From NCBI GenBank assembly GCA_012511615.1, contig JAAZFS010000032.1:1-6747 (forward strand): a DNA stretch of 6,747 nt. The letters are read 5' to 3'. Shown in pieces: positions 1 to 6,449 of this stretch. The notes under the pieces are model-generated. The model did not search any database. It was not told the DNA's origin and saw nothing but the letters and a program-made list of their open reading frames with translations. The stretch comes from Elusimicrobiota bacterium (lineage in GTDB: Bacteria; CG03; SLGR01). Numbering within the stretch: the first letter of the stretch is position 1; each line of letters starts with the position of its first letter. Made by a program: the position numbers and the translations under genes.

Positions 1-209
1 CTATCGAAGAGGCTTGGAAGTCACTTGGAATTAGTAAAGAGAAAGCGGAAATTACAACTTTCAATAGAGGCATACTGATTGTAAAAGTCTCTAGCAATGC
101 ATATATGCAGGAGTTGTGGTTTGATAAAAATAATATAATTGAAAAACTTAACTCTCGCCTAGATGGTAGAGTTAAAGATATTAAATTTAAATTAGCAGGA
201 GGATATTAA
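1..209 (+). CDS. dciA: DciA / DUF721 family protein, 3' end only
   Basis: This is the C-terminal 68 residues of a gene that begins before the window; codons start at base 3 and TAA is at 207-209. The visible protein runs from IEEAWKSLGIS to KFKLAGGY. The pattern ITTFNRGILIVKVSSNAYMQ, then ELWFDKNNIIEKLNSRL and VKDIKFKLAG, matches the DUF721 core: a short strand ending in G-x-L-x-V-x-V-x-S-x-A, a helix with QEL, then an N-x-x-L segment and a final V-x-D-I-x-F strand. From family knowledge, DciA binds the DnaB helicase and helps load it at the origin in bacteria that lack DnaC or DnaI. Its position just before gyrB is typical. The stop is 4 nt before the gyrB start, so the two are probably translationally coupled. 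GC content here is 67/209, about 32%. The call rests on a partial protein read by eye. Confidence 0.78.
   Translation, partial: IEEAWKSLGISKEKAEITTFNRGILIVKVSSNAYMQELWFDKNNIIEKLNSRLDGRVKDIKFKLAGGY
197..203 (+). promoter_or_regulatory. gyrB ribosome binding site inside the dciA coding end
   Basis: AGGAGGA is a full Shine-Dalgarno match with 11 nt between the AGGAGG core and the gyrB ATG at 214. It lies within the Ala-Gly-Gly codons at the end of dciA, so a ribosome finishing dciA would cover it. This fixes the gyrB start and suggests coupled translation (inference). Confidence 0.8.
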
Positions 210-213
210 ATAA

Positions 214-2583
214 ATGGCTGGTAAAAACGATCAATATTCGGCAAAGGATATTAAAGTACTTGAAGGACTAAAAGCGGTAAGAAAACGACCGGCGATGTAC
301 ATCGGTTCCACCGGTGAGGATGGAATCAATCATCTTGTATATGAAGTTGTTGATAACTGTATAGACGAAGTTCTAGCTGGTTTTGCAAAAAACATCAGTG
401 TAACTATAAAAGCGGACGGCTCGGTTAATATTGTAGATGATGGTCGAGGAATTCCCATTGATACACATGATAAGCTCAAAATTCCCGCTGTTGAAGTTAT
501 TATGACCAGACTTCACGCCGGAGGAAAATTTGATAACCAGTCTTATAAGGTTTCTGGTGGTCTTCACGGTGTGGGAGTAGCCGTTGTAAATGCTCTTTCT
601 GAATATCTTGAAGTAGAAGTTCATAAGAATGGAAATATCTATCATCAAAGATATGAGCAGGGAGATCCAGTAACAAAACTTACTGTTACAGGTACTACTT
701 CAGCAATAGGTACGGCTATTACTTTTAAGCCTGACGCGGAGATTTTTACCGAAGATGTTAAGTTTAACTTTGATACCATATCTAATCGCTTGCGTGAGCT
801 TGCTTTTCTTAACGCCGGGACAAATATAACCATAATTGATGAACAAGAAGATAAGACCTACACTTTTGTTTATCAAGGTGGTATCACTTCATTTGTAAAA
901 TATCTCAACAAGGGAAAAGAACCTCTTCACGAAGATCCCATATATTTTATGAAAGAAGAAAATAATATTTCTGCTGAAATCGCAATACAATATAACAGCG
1001 GCTACAGTAAGAGAATTTTTTCTTTTGCAAATAATATCAATACAAGAGAGGGTGGGACCCATTTGAGTGGTTTTAAGGCAGCTCTAACTTCCACTATTAA
1101 CACTTACATCAGAAATAATATGAAAGAAACCTATCAGCTTTCTGGTGACGATACTCGTGAAGGACTAACTGCAGTAATAAGTGTAAAACTTTCGGAACCC
1201 CAGTTTGAAGGTCAGACTAAGACCAAACTAGGAAATTCAAATGTTAGAGGTATTGTCACATCTATCGTAAATGAAAAACTTTCAGAGTTTATGGAAGAAA
1301 ATCCTGCTGTCGCAAGAAAAATTATTGAAAAAGCCATGCAGGCTTCCCGGGCCAGAGAGGCAGCCAAGAAAGCCAGAGAACTTACCAGACGAAAAGGGGT
1401 ACTGGATGTATCTACACTTCCTGGAAAACTTGCAGACTGCATAGAAAAAGATGCAAAACTCTGTGAACTCTATCTGGTTGAAGGAGACTCAGCGGGTGGT
1501 TCGGCAAAACTCGGAAGAGACAGAAACTTTCAGGCCATTCTTCCTCTTAAAGGAAAAATCCTAAATGTTGAGAAAGCTCGTCTTGATAGGATTTTAAGAA
1601 ATGAAGAGATAAGCACCATAATAACGGCTCTTGGCTGTGGAATTGAGGAAGAATTTAATTTAGAAAAACTTCGTTATCATAAAGCAATAATTATGACTGA
1701 CTCCGATGTTGACGGTGCTCATATAAGAACTCTTCTTTTAACATTCTTTTATAGGCAGATGCCTCAGTTATTAGAAGGGGGTTTTGTTTATATAGCCCAG
1801 CCACCTCTCTACGGAGTTAGAACTGGTAGATCATCTATACAATATCTCCAAAAAGAAGAAGAAATGACCGATTATCTTTTGGGAAGAGGTATAAAAGATG
1901 TGGTTATATCCAGACAAAATGCGGTCTCTATTAATATCAGTGGCGATGAAGAGATAAGGGAAATTTTAAAGATGGCCGAGAAATACGATTCTCTTTATCG
2001 TCGTATAACAAACAAGGGTTTTACACTTGAGGATATAAAGGCCATGGATCCCGAACGACTTCCCTTGTATAAAGTTGAAAGCTCCGATGGAGATGAGAAA
2101 ATACTTTATTCACAAGAAGAGTTGAAGCATCTTAAGCAGGATTTTTTCCAGGATCTCGACGAAGAAACCCTGATGGAAGAAGATAGTTTTAAAGTGATTG
2201 ATCTCTGGGAACTAAAGCCCTTGATAGAAATCAGGCAGAAACTTTCAGAAAAAGATGTGGATATAGATGCCAAGGATTATTCAGTTGCCTGGAATGGCGA
2301 TGACACCGATGAATTGGGAGATCTTTTCTCAGTCATGGAAAAAATTAAGCGTCGTGGATCCAGAGGAGTAAATGTCCAGCGCTATAAGGGTCTGGGAGAG
2401 ATGAACCCCAGTCAACTCTGGGAGACAACCATGGAGCCCGGAGCCAGAAAGCTCTTAAGGGTTAAGCTGGATGATGCTGTTGAAGCCGATAAAATTTTCA
2501 CCACGCTCATGGGAGATAAAGTGGAACCAAGAAGAAAATTTATTGAGAAGCATGCCAGGCGAGTAAGGAACCTCGATACCTAA
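214..2583 (+). CDS. gyrB: DNA gyrase subunit B, long form with TOPRIM insert
   Basis: GyrB is the ATPase subunit of cytoplasmic type IIA topoisomerase gyrase (A2B2), which introduces negative supercoils. The 789 residues show the domains in order. The GHKL ATPase has E44-V-V-D-N48, DDGRGIP (75-81) and GGLHGVGVAVVNALS (115-129). The transducer has the QTK loop with K336. The TOPRIM domain has LVEGDSAGG with E423, PLKGKILN (444-451) and D496-S-D498-V-D500. The tail has QRYKGLGEMNP (722-732) and EPRRKFIE. Between PPLYGV (530-535) and QRYKGLG lie about 185 residues, where short GyrBs such as that of B. subtilis have about 35. The total length therefore resembles E. coli GyrB (804) rather than the roughly 640-residue type, although the insert sequence is unlike E. 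coli's. QTK and the tail fit GyrB, and adjacency to a GyrA-box gyrA argues against ParE. The start is supported by the Shine-Dalgarno at 197. The coumarin-contact Arg136 of E. coli aligns with K138. Confidence 0.97.
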   Translation: MAGKNDQYSAKDIKVLEGLKAVRKRPAMYIGSTGEDGINHLVYEVVDNCIDEVLAGFAKNISVTIKADGSVNIVDDGRGIPIDTHDKLKIPAVEVIMTRLHAGGKFDNQSYKVSGGLHGVGVAVVNALSEYLEVEVHKNGNIYHQRYEQGDPVTKLTVTGTTSAIGTAITFKPDAEIFTEDVKFNFDTISNRLRELAFLNAGTNITIIDEQEDKTYTFVYQGGITSFVKYLNKGKEPLHEDPIYFMKEENNISAEIAIQYNSGYSKRIFSFANNINTREGGTHLSGFKAALTSTINTYIRNNMKETYQLSGDDTREGLTAVISVKLSEPQFEGQTKTKLGNSNVRGIVTSIVNEKLSEFMEENPAVARKIIEKAMQASRAREAAKKARELTRRKGVLDVSTLPGKLADCIEKDAKLCELYLVEGDSAGGSAKLGRDRNFQAILPLKGKILNVEKARLDRILRNEEISTIITALGCGIEEEFNLEKLRYHKAIIMTDSDVDGAHIRTLLLTFFYRQMPQLLEGGFVYIAQPPLYGVRTGRSSIQYLQKEEEMTDYLLGRGIKDVVISRQNAVSINISGDEEIREILKMAEKYDSLYRRITNKGFTLEDIKAMDPERLPLYKVESSDGDEKILYSQEELKHLKQDFFQDLDEETLMEEDSFKVIDLWELKPLIEIRQKLSEKDVDIDAKDYSVAWNGDDTDELGDLFSVMEKIKRRGSRGVNVQRYKGLGEMNPSQLWETTMEPGARKLLRVKLDDAVEADKIFTTLMGDKVEPRRKFIEKHARRVRNLDT

Positions 2584-2625
2584 TCGGATAATAAATAATT
2601 AAACCAATAAATATAGATTCCCACC

Positions 2626-2632
2626 GGAGGAG
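2626..2632 (+). promoter_or_regulatory. strong gyrA ribosome binding site in the gyrB-gyrA spacer
   Basis: GGAGGAG has 6 nt between its GGAGG core (2626-2630) and the gyrA ATG at 2637. The rest of the 53-nt spacer (2584-2636) is very AT-rich. It contains a TATAGA hexamer at 2612-2617 but no matching -35 box, and no hairpin with a T-run, so I call neither a promoter nor a terminator. gyrA is probably co-transcribed with gyrB, with its own strong initiation site. Confidence 0.82.
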
Positions 2633-2636
2633 ATAA

Positions 2637-5093
2637 ATGGACAAATATAACATACTAAACGAAAAACTTGAGAATAGGAATATTAAAGATGAGATGAGAG
2701 ATTCCTATATCGATTATGCTATGAGTGTAATCGTAGGGCGGGCCCTGCCTGATGTCAGGGACGGCTTAAAGCCGGTTCATCGTAGAATTCTTTATGCCAT
2801 GAATGATATGGGCATACTTTATAACAAGCCCCATAAGAAATGTGCCCGTGTAGTGGGAGAAGTTCTAGGTAAATATCATCCCCATGGAGACCAGGCAGTT
2901 TATAATGCCATGGTAAGAATGGTACAGGATTTTTCACTTCTGCATCCACTTCTAGATGGTCAGGGAAACTATGGTTCCATAGACGGAGACAGTGCGGCCG
3001 CTATGCGGTATACCGAAATTAGAATGGCCCGTATCTCTGATGAAATACTTAGAGATATTGATAAGGAAACGGTAGACTTTGTACCTAACTTTGATGGTTC
3101 TTTAGAGGAGCCCAGGGTACTTCCATCAAATATTCCCAATATACTTATAAATGGTTCCTCAGGTATTGCCGTAGGAATGGCAACAAACATTCCTCCCCAT
3201 AATCTCACTGAAGTCTGCTCTGGTATTATTGCCCTGATAGATAACCCTGAGATAAGTATTGATGAACTTATGGAGTATGTTAAAGCTCCTGATTTTCCAA
3301 CTGGGGCCACTATTTGTGGACTGTCTCGCGTAAAAGAGGCCTACCATACAGGTCGGGGATCAGTAAAACTCCGGGCTAAAGTCGAAGAAACACCCATGAA
3401 GCAGAATAAGACTGCTCTCATAGTTAAAGAAATTCCCTATATGGGAAACAAGGCAACCATAATTGAACAAATTGCCCGTCTTGTAAAAGAGAAAAAAATT
3501 GAAGGAATCACGGATTTAAGAGACGAGAGCGACCGGGATGGTATGAGGATAATGATTGAGCTCTCCCGTAATGCCAATCCTGATGTTGTTTTAAATCAGC
3601 TCTACAATCATACGGGACTTCAGTCAACTTTTGGCATAACCATGTTGGCTCTGGTAGATAATCAGCCTCGCATTTTGAACTTAAAAGAAATGCTTGAGCA
3701 TTATCTGGAACACCGTAAAGAGATAGTCCGTCGGAGCACAAAATTTGATCTTAGAAAAGCTTTAGCCCGCGCCCACATTGTAGAGGGACTAAGGAAAGCA
3801 CTTTCAAATCTTGATGCAGTTATAAAAATTATCAGGGCTTCAAAAAATCGTGAGGATGCCGGTATTCAACTTATAGAAAAATTCGATTTTACCCAGAAAC
3901 AGGTGGATGCGATTCTCAACATGCGTCTTCACAGACTCACCTCCCTTGAGAGAGATAAGCTGGAGGAAGAGTATAAAGAACTGATTAAAGAGATAGAACG
4001 CTGCAAGGCTATTTTAGGAAGCATAAAATTGGTCCTTGATATAATCCGAAATCAGACTCAGGAAATCATCAAAACCTATGGTGAAGAACGTAGAACAGTA
4101 ATTGGACCCTCTGTAGATAATATCGATAAAGAAGACCTTATCAAGGAAGAGGATATGGTCGTGACCATGTCTGATGCCGGCTATATCAAGAGACTTCCCT
4201 TAACTACCTACCGGGCCCAGCGCCGGGGTGGCCGGGGTATCTTGGGAATGGAAACCAAGGAAGAGGATTTTCTTGAGGATATTTTCATAACTTCTACCCA
4301 TGCATATATGCTGTTTTTTACTGACATGGGTAAGGTTTACTGGCTGAAAGTTTATGATATACCCACGGCTGCTCGTCATGCAAGAGGTAAGGCAATCATA
4401 AATCTTCTAGATATGAGCCAGGATGAGAGAATTACCGCCATGGTGGCTGTCCGAGATTTTGAAGAGGCCAACAAGTATCTTGTCATGAATACAAAGCGCG
4501 GCATAATCAAAAAGAGTCTACTTAAAGACTATTCTCGCCCAAGAAGAGGGGGAATAATTGCAGTAACTCTTGACGAAGGTGATAGTCTCATCGAGGTAAA
4601 AGATACAAGTGGCGAGAATGATATAATTATCTCGACCAAGAAAGGTATGGCCATAAAATTCAGTGAAAAAGATGTAAGGCCAATAGGACGAACCGGCCGA
4701 GGCGTTAAGGGTATTACCCTAAACGAAGGCGATGAAGTCATAGGCATGGATATAGTAGAAGATTCCGATTGCCTACTTACTGCCACAGAACACGGCTACG
4801 GCAAAAGAACTCCAGTGGAAAATTATCGCATGCAGAAGCGGGGAGGAAAAGGCGTCATCAATATAAAAGACTCCAAGCGTAATGGAGTTGTCGTTTCAGT
4901 TACCAAAGTCGATGTTGAGGACGAGATAATGCTGATTACCAAGAACGGGATAATAAACCGTCAGAAGGTAAAAGAGATTCGTGCCATAGGAAGAAACACC
5001 CAAGGTGTCCGCTTGATGAAGCTTGATCCCAAGGATAATCTGGTATCTTTGGCAAGGATTGCTAAGGAAGATCTTTTTGACGAAGAGGCCTAA
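2637..5093 (+). CDS. gyrA: DNA gyrase subunit A
   Basis: GyrA is the breakage-reunion subunit of gyrase: it makes the double-strand gate with its active tyrosine and wraps DNA through its C-terminal domain. The 818 residues show the N-terminal DYAMSVIVGRALPDVRDGLKPVHRR (27-50) and the winged-helix region with GKYHPHGD (78-85). The catalytic R124-Y125 lies in AAAMRYTE. The DNA-bending isoleucine region is GIAVGMATNIPPHN (176-189), with I177 matching E. coli I174, followed by the tower and a coiled coil at about 365-490. The C-terminal beta-pinwheel starts near 500 and carries the GyrA box QRRGGRG (528-534), which separates it from ParC. Further blade turns are seen near 581, 634, 684, 731 and 785. 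Length is close to B. subtilis GyrA (821); the C-terminus is short (EDLFDEEA) and lacks the longer E. coli acidic tail. Positions equivalent to E. coli Ser83 and Asp87 are Q86 and N90, which predicts weak quinolone binding. The start is fixed by GGAGGAG 6 nt upstream of ATG. Confidence 0.98.
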   Translation: MDKYNILNEKLENRNIKDEMRDSYIDYAMSVIVGRALPDVRDGLKPVHRRILYAMNDMGILYNKPHKKCARVVGEVLGKYHPHGDQAVYNAMVRMVQDFSLLHPLLDGQGNYGSIDGDSAAAMRYTEIRMARISDEILRDIDKETVDFVPNFDGSLEEPRVLPSNIPNILINGSSGIAVGMATNIPPHNLTEVCSGIIALIDNPEISIDELMEYVKAPDFPTGATICGLSRVKEAYHTGRGSVKLRAKVEETPMKQNKTALIVKEIPYMGNKATIIEQIARLVKEKKIEGITDLRDESDRDGMRIMIELSRNANPDVVLNQLYNHTGLQSTFGITMLALVDNQPRILNLKEMLEHYLEHRKEIVRRSTKFDLRKALARAHIVEGLRKALSNLDAVIKIIRASKNREDAGIQLIEKFDFTQKQVDAILNMRLHRLTSLERDKLEEEYKELIKEIERCKAILGSIKLVLDIIRNQTQEIIKTYGEERRTVIGPSVDNIDKEDLIKEEDMVVTMSDAGYIKRLPLTTYRAQRRGGRGILGMETKEEDFLEDIFITSTHAYMLFFTDMGKVYWLKVYDIPTAARHARGKAIINLLDMSQDERITAMVAVRDFEEANKYLVMNTKRGIIKKSLLKDYSRPRRGGIIAVTLDEGDSLIEVKDTSGENDIIISTKKGMAIKFSEKDVRPIGRTGRGVKGITLNEGDEVIGMDIVEDSDCLLTATEHGYGKRTPVENYRMQKRGGKGVINIKDSKRNGVVVSVTKVDVEDEIMLITKNGIINRQKVKEIRAIGRNTQGVRLMKLDPKDNLVSLARIAKEDLFDEEA

Positions 5094-5153
5094 GCCTAGG
5101 AACTTTTTCTAAAGGGTACTTCAAAAAAGGGCATTTAATAATTTAGGTGATAT

Positions 5154-5159
5154 AAGGGA
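5154..5159 (+). promoter_or_regulatory. serS ribosome binding site in the gyrA-serS spacer
   Basis: AAGGGA is 6 nt before the serS ATG at 5166; a nearer AGGA at 5161-5164 is too close to the start to serve. The 72-nt spacer (5094-5165) also contains short A-tracts with GGG (5111-5116 and 5124-5131) and an AT-rich stretch. I see no stable hairpin with a T-run, so transcription probably continues from gyrA. Confidence 0.6.
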
Positions 5160-5165
5160 CAGGAA

Positions 5166-6437
5166 ATGTTAGACATAAATATAATTAGAGAAGATAAGGA
5201 TGGCGTTATCAAGGAACTCTCCCGAAGAGGTGGAGATTTTTCTAAAGATATAGAGAAAATTTATTTTCTGGACAAATCCTGGAGAGAACTATTAAAAAAA
5301 TCCGACGCTCTTAAAGCTGAGAGAAACTCTGTTTCTACCGAGATAGGGAAACTAAAAAGAGAGAAAAAATCCGCTGATGAAAAGATTGCTGCAATGCAGA
5401 TAATCTCTGAAAAAATCAAGGAACTTGATGCCGGTATAAGAGAGGTAAGGACTGAACTTAAATCTGCACTTTTATTGGTACCCAATCTCATCGAAAAAGA
5501 TACACCCTATGAAAATACTGTTCTTCGGGAAGAAGGAGAGGTTAAGGATTTGGGTTTTCCTGCAAAGACTCACTGGGAGATAGGAGAAGATTTAGGCATA
5601 CTTGATTTTGAAGCGGCCGTATCCCTCAGTGGTTCCAGATTTGCTCTCTTAAAAGGCCTTGGCTGCAATCTTGAAAGAGGTCTGGCAAACTTTATGCTGG
5701 ATACCCATACTTCAAAACACGGCTATACTGAAATAATGCCACCCATTCTTGTTAGAGAAGATGTTATGGTCGGCACCGGCCAACTCCCCAAATTCAGAGA
5801 TGACATGTATGCTTTAGACGACGGTAGCATGTTTTTAATACCAACTTCAGAAGTTCCACTTTGTAATCTTGTCAGAGAAAAGATAACAGACGCCTCAGAG
5901 CTTCCTTTGAAATTTACTGCTCTTACCTCTTGCTTTAGAAGAGAATCTGGCTCCTATGGGCGTGATACCAAGGGTCTGATAAGAAATCATCAGTTCAATA
6001 AGGTTGAATTGGTTAATATAGCTTCCCCCGAAGAATCAGAAGAAATGCACGAGAAATTACTTGAGGAGAGCGAAGAAATTCTAAAACTCTTAGGACTTAC
6101 ATACAGGGTTCTGCTACTGGGTTCCTCAGATACAGGCTTTTCGGCAGCAAAAACTTACGATTTAGAGGTCTGGATGCCTGGCGAAAAACTCTGGCGAGAA
6201 GTTTCCAGCTGCTCCAACTGCCTGGATTTTCAGGCCAGAAGAATGGATGCCCGTACACGAGGAAAGGATTCCTCAACAGTCTATCTTCATACCCTGAATT
6301 CTTCAGGTCTGGCTGTAGGAAGAATTTTTGCTGCTGTGCTTGAAAACTACCAAAGAGCTGACGGTAGTGTAGCCATTCCCGAAGTCCTGCAAGCATATAT
6401 GGGCGATAAAAAGGAAATAAAAAAGAATACTCGATAG
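5166..6437 (+). CDS. serS: serine--tRNA ligase
   Basis: SerS is the cytoplasmic homodimeric class II synthetase that attaches serine to tRNA-Ser (and tRNA-Sec where present). The 423 residues match the usual bacterial length of about 420-430. The N-terminus MLDINIIREDKDGVIKELSRR leads into a tRNA-binding antiparallel coiled coil (about 30-105) rich in Lys, Glu and Ala. The catalytic domain has motif 1 around 172-196 (ending MPPILV), the serine-binding TSEV (227-230), motif 2 FRRESGSYGRDTKG (257-270) with HQFNKVE, the GFSAAKTYDLEVW block (324-336), SSCSNCLDFQARR (347-359), and motif 3 LNSSGLAVGR (377-386) with ENYQ and IPEVLQAYM. Three departures from the common form are GRDTKG for GRDTRG, LNSSG for LNGSG, and RIF for RTL; the motif 3 Arg (R386) is kept. 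The C-terminal tail is Lys-rich (KKEIKKNTR). It encodes A AAA AAG at 6419-6425, a dnaX-type slippery heptamer, probably incidental. It lies in a likely operon with gyrBA upstream and the hydrolase immediately after. Confidence 0.97.
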   Translation: MLDINIIREDKDGVIKELSRRGGDFSKDIEKIYFLDKSWRELLKKSDALKAERNSVSTEIGKLKREKKSADEKIAAMQIISEKIKELDAGIREVRTELKSALLLVPNLIEKDTPYENTVLREEGEVKDLGFPAKTHWEIGEDLGILDFEAAVSLSGSRFALLKGLGCNLERGLANFMLDTHTSKHGYTEIMPPILVREDVMVGTGQLPKFRDDMYALDDGSMFLIPTSEVPLCNLVREKITDASELPLKFTALTSCFRRESGSYGRDTKGLIRNHQFNKVELVNIASPEESEEMHEKLLEESEEILKLLGLTYRVLLLGSSDTGFSAAKTYDLEVWMPGEKLWREVSSCSNCLDFQARRMDARTRGKDSSTVYLHTLNSSGLAVGRIFAAVLENYQRADGSVAIPEVLQAYMGDKKEIKKNTR

Positions 6438-6441
6438 GGGG
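6436..6441 (+). promoter_or_regulatory. candidate ribosome binding site for the hydrolase, overlapping the serS stop
   Basis: AGGGGG overlaps the last two bases of the serS TAG (6435-6437). It can pair with CCUCC with one G-U wobble. It is 8 nt before an ATC codon at 6450, a good spacing, and no ATG, GTG or TTG occurs at a usable distance in any frame. If it is real, it points to non-canonical initiation at ATC and to coupling with serS. Confidence 0.4.
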
Positions 6442-6449
6442 TAAAAAAA

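Noticed and set aside
373..1442. Long open frames on the minus strand opposite gyrB
   Set aside because: They are shadows of conserved gyrB codons, with no recognisable domains.
2994..3001. GCGGCCGC 8-bp palindrome in gyrA
   Set aside because: It is simply part of the codons for the invariant Ser-Ala-Ala-Ala before the catalytic Arg-Tyr.
2755..4786. Long open frames on the minus strand opposite gyrA
   Set aside because: They are complementary to highly conserved GyrA coding sequence and look like frame shadows.
5086..5108. Possible terminator after gyrA: AGGC-CTAA-GCCT followed by a T5 run
   Set aside because: The stem is only 4 bp, overlaps the stop codon, and is separated from the short T-run. 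Too weak to call.
5148..5156. Extended -10-like TGATATAAG just before serS
   Set aside because: There is no -35 box at a suitable distance, and initiation would fall within a few bases of the ATG, losing the serS Shine-Dalgarno sequence. Likely chance in an AT-rich spacer.
6097..6396. 99-codon open frame opposite the end of serS
   Set aside because: It is the complement of conserved SerS motifs, with no known domain pattern.
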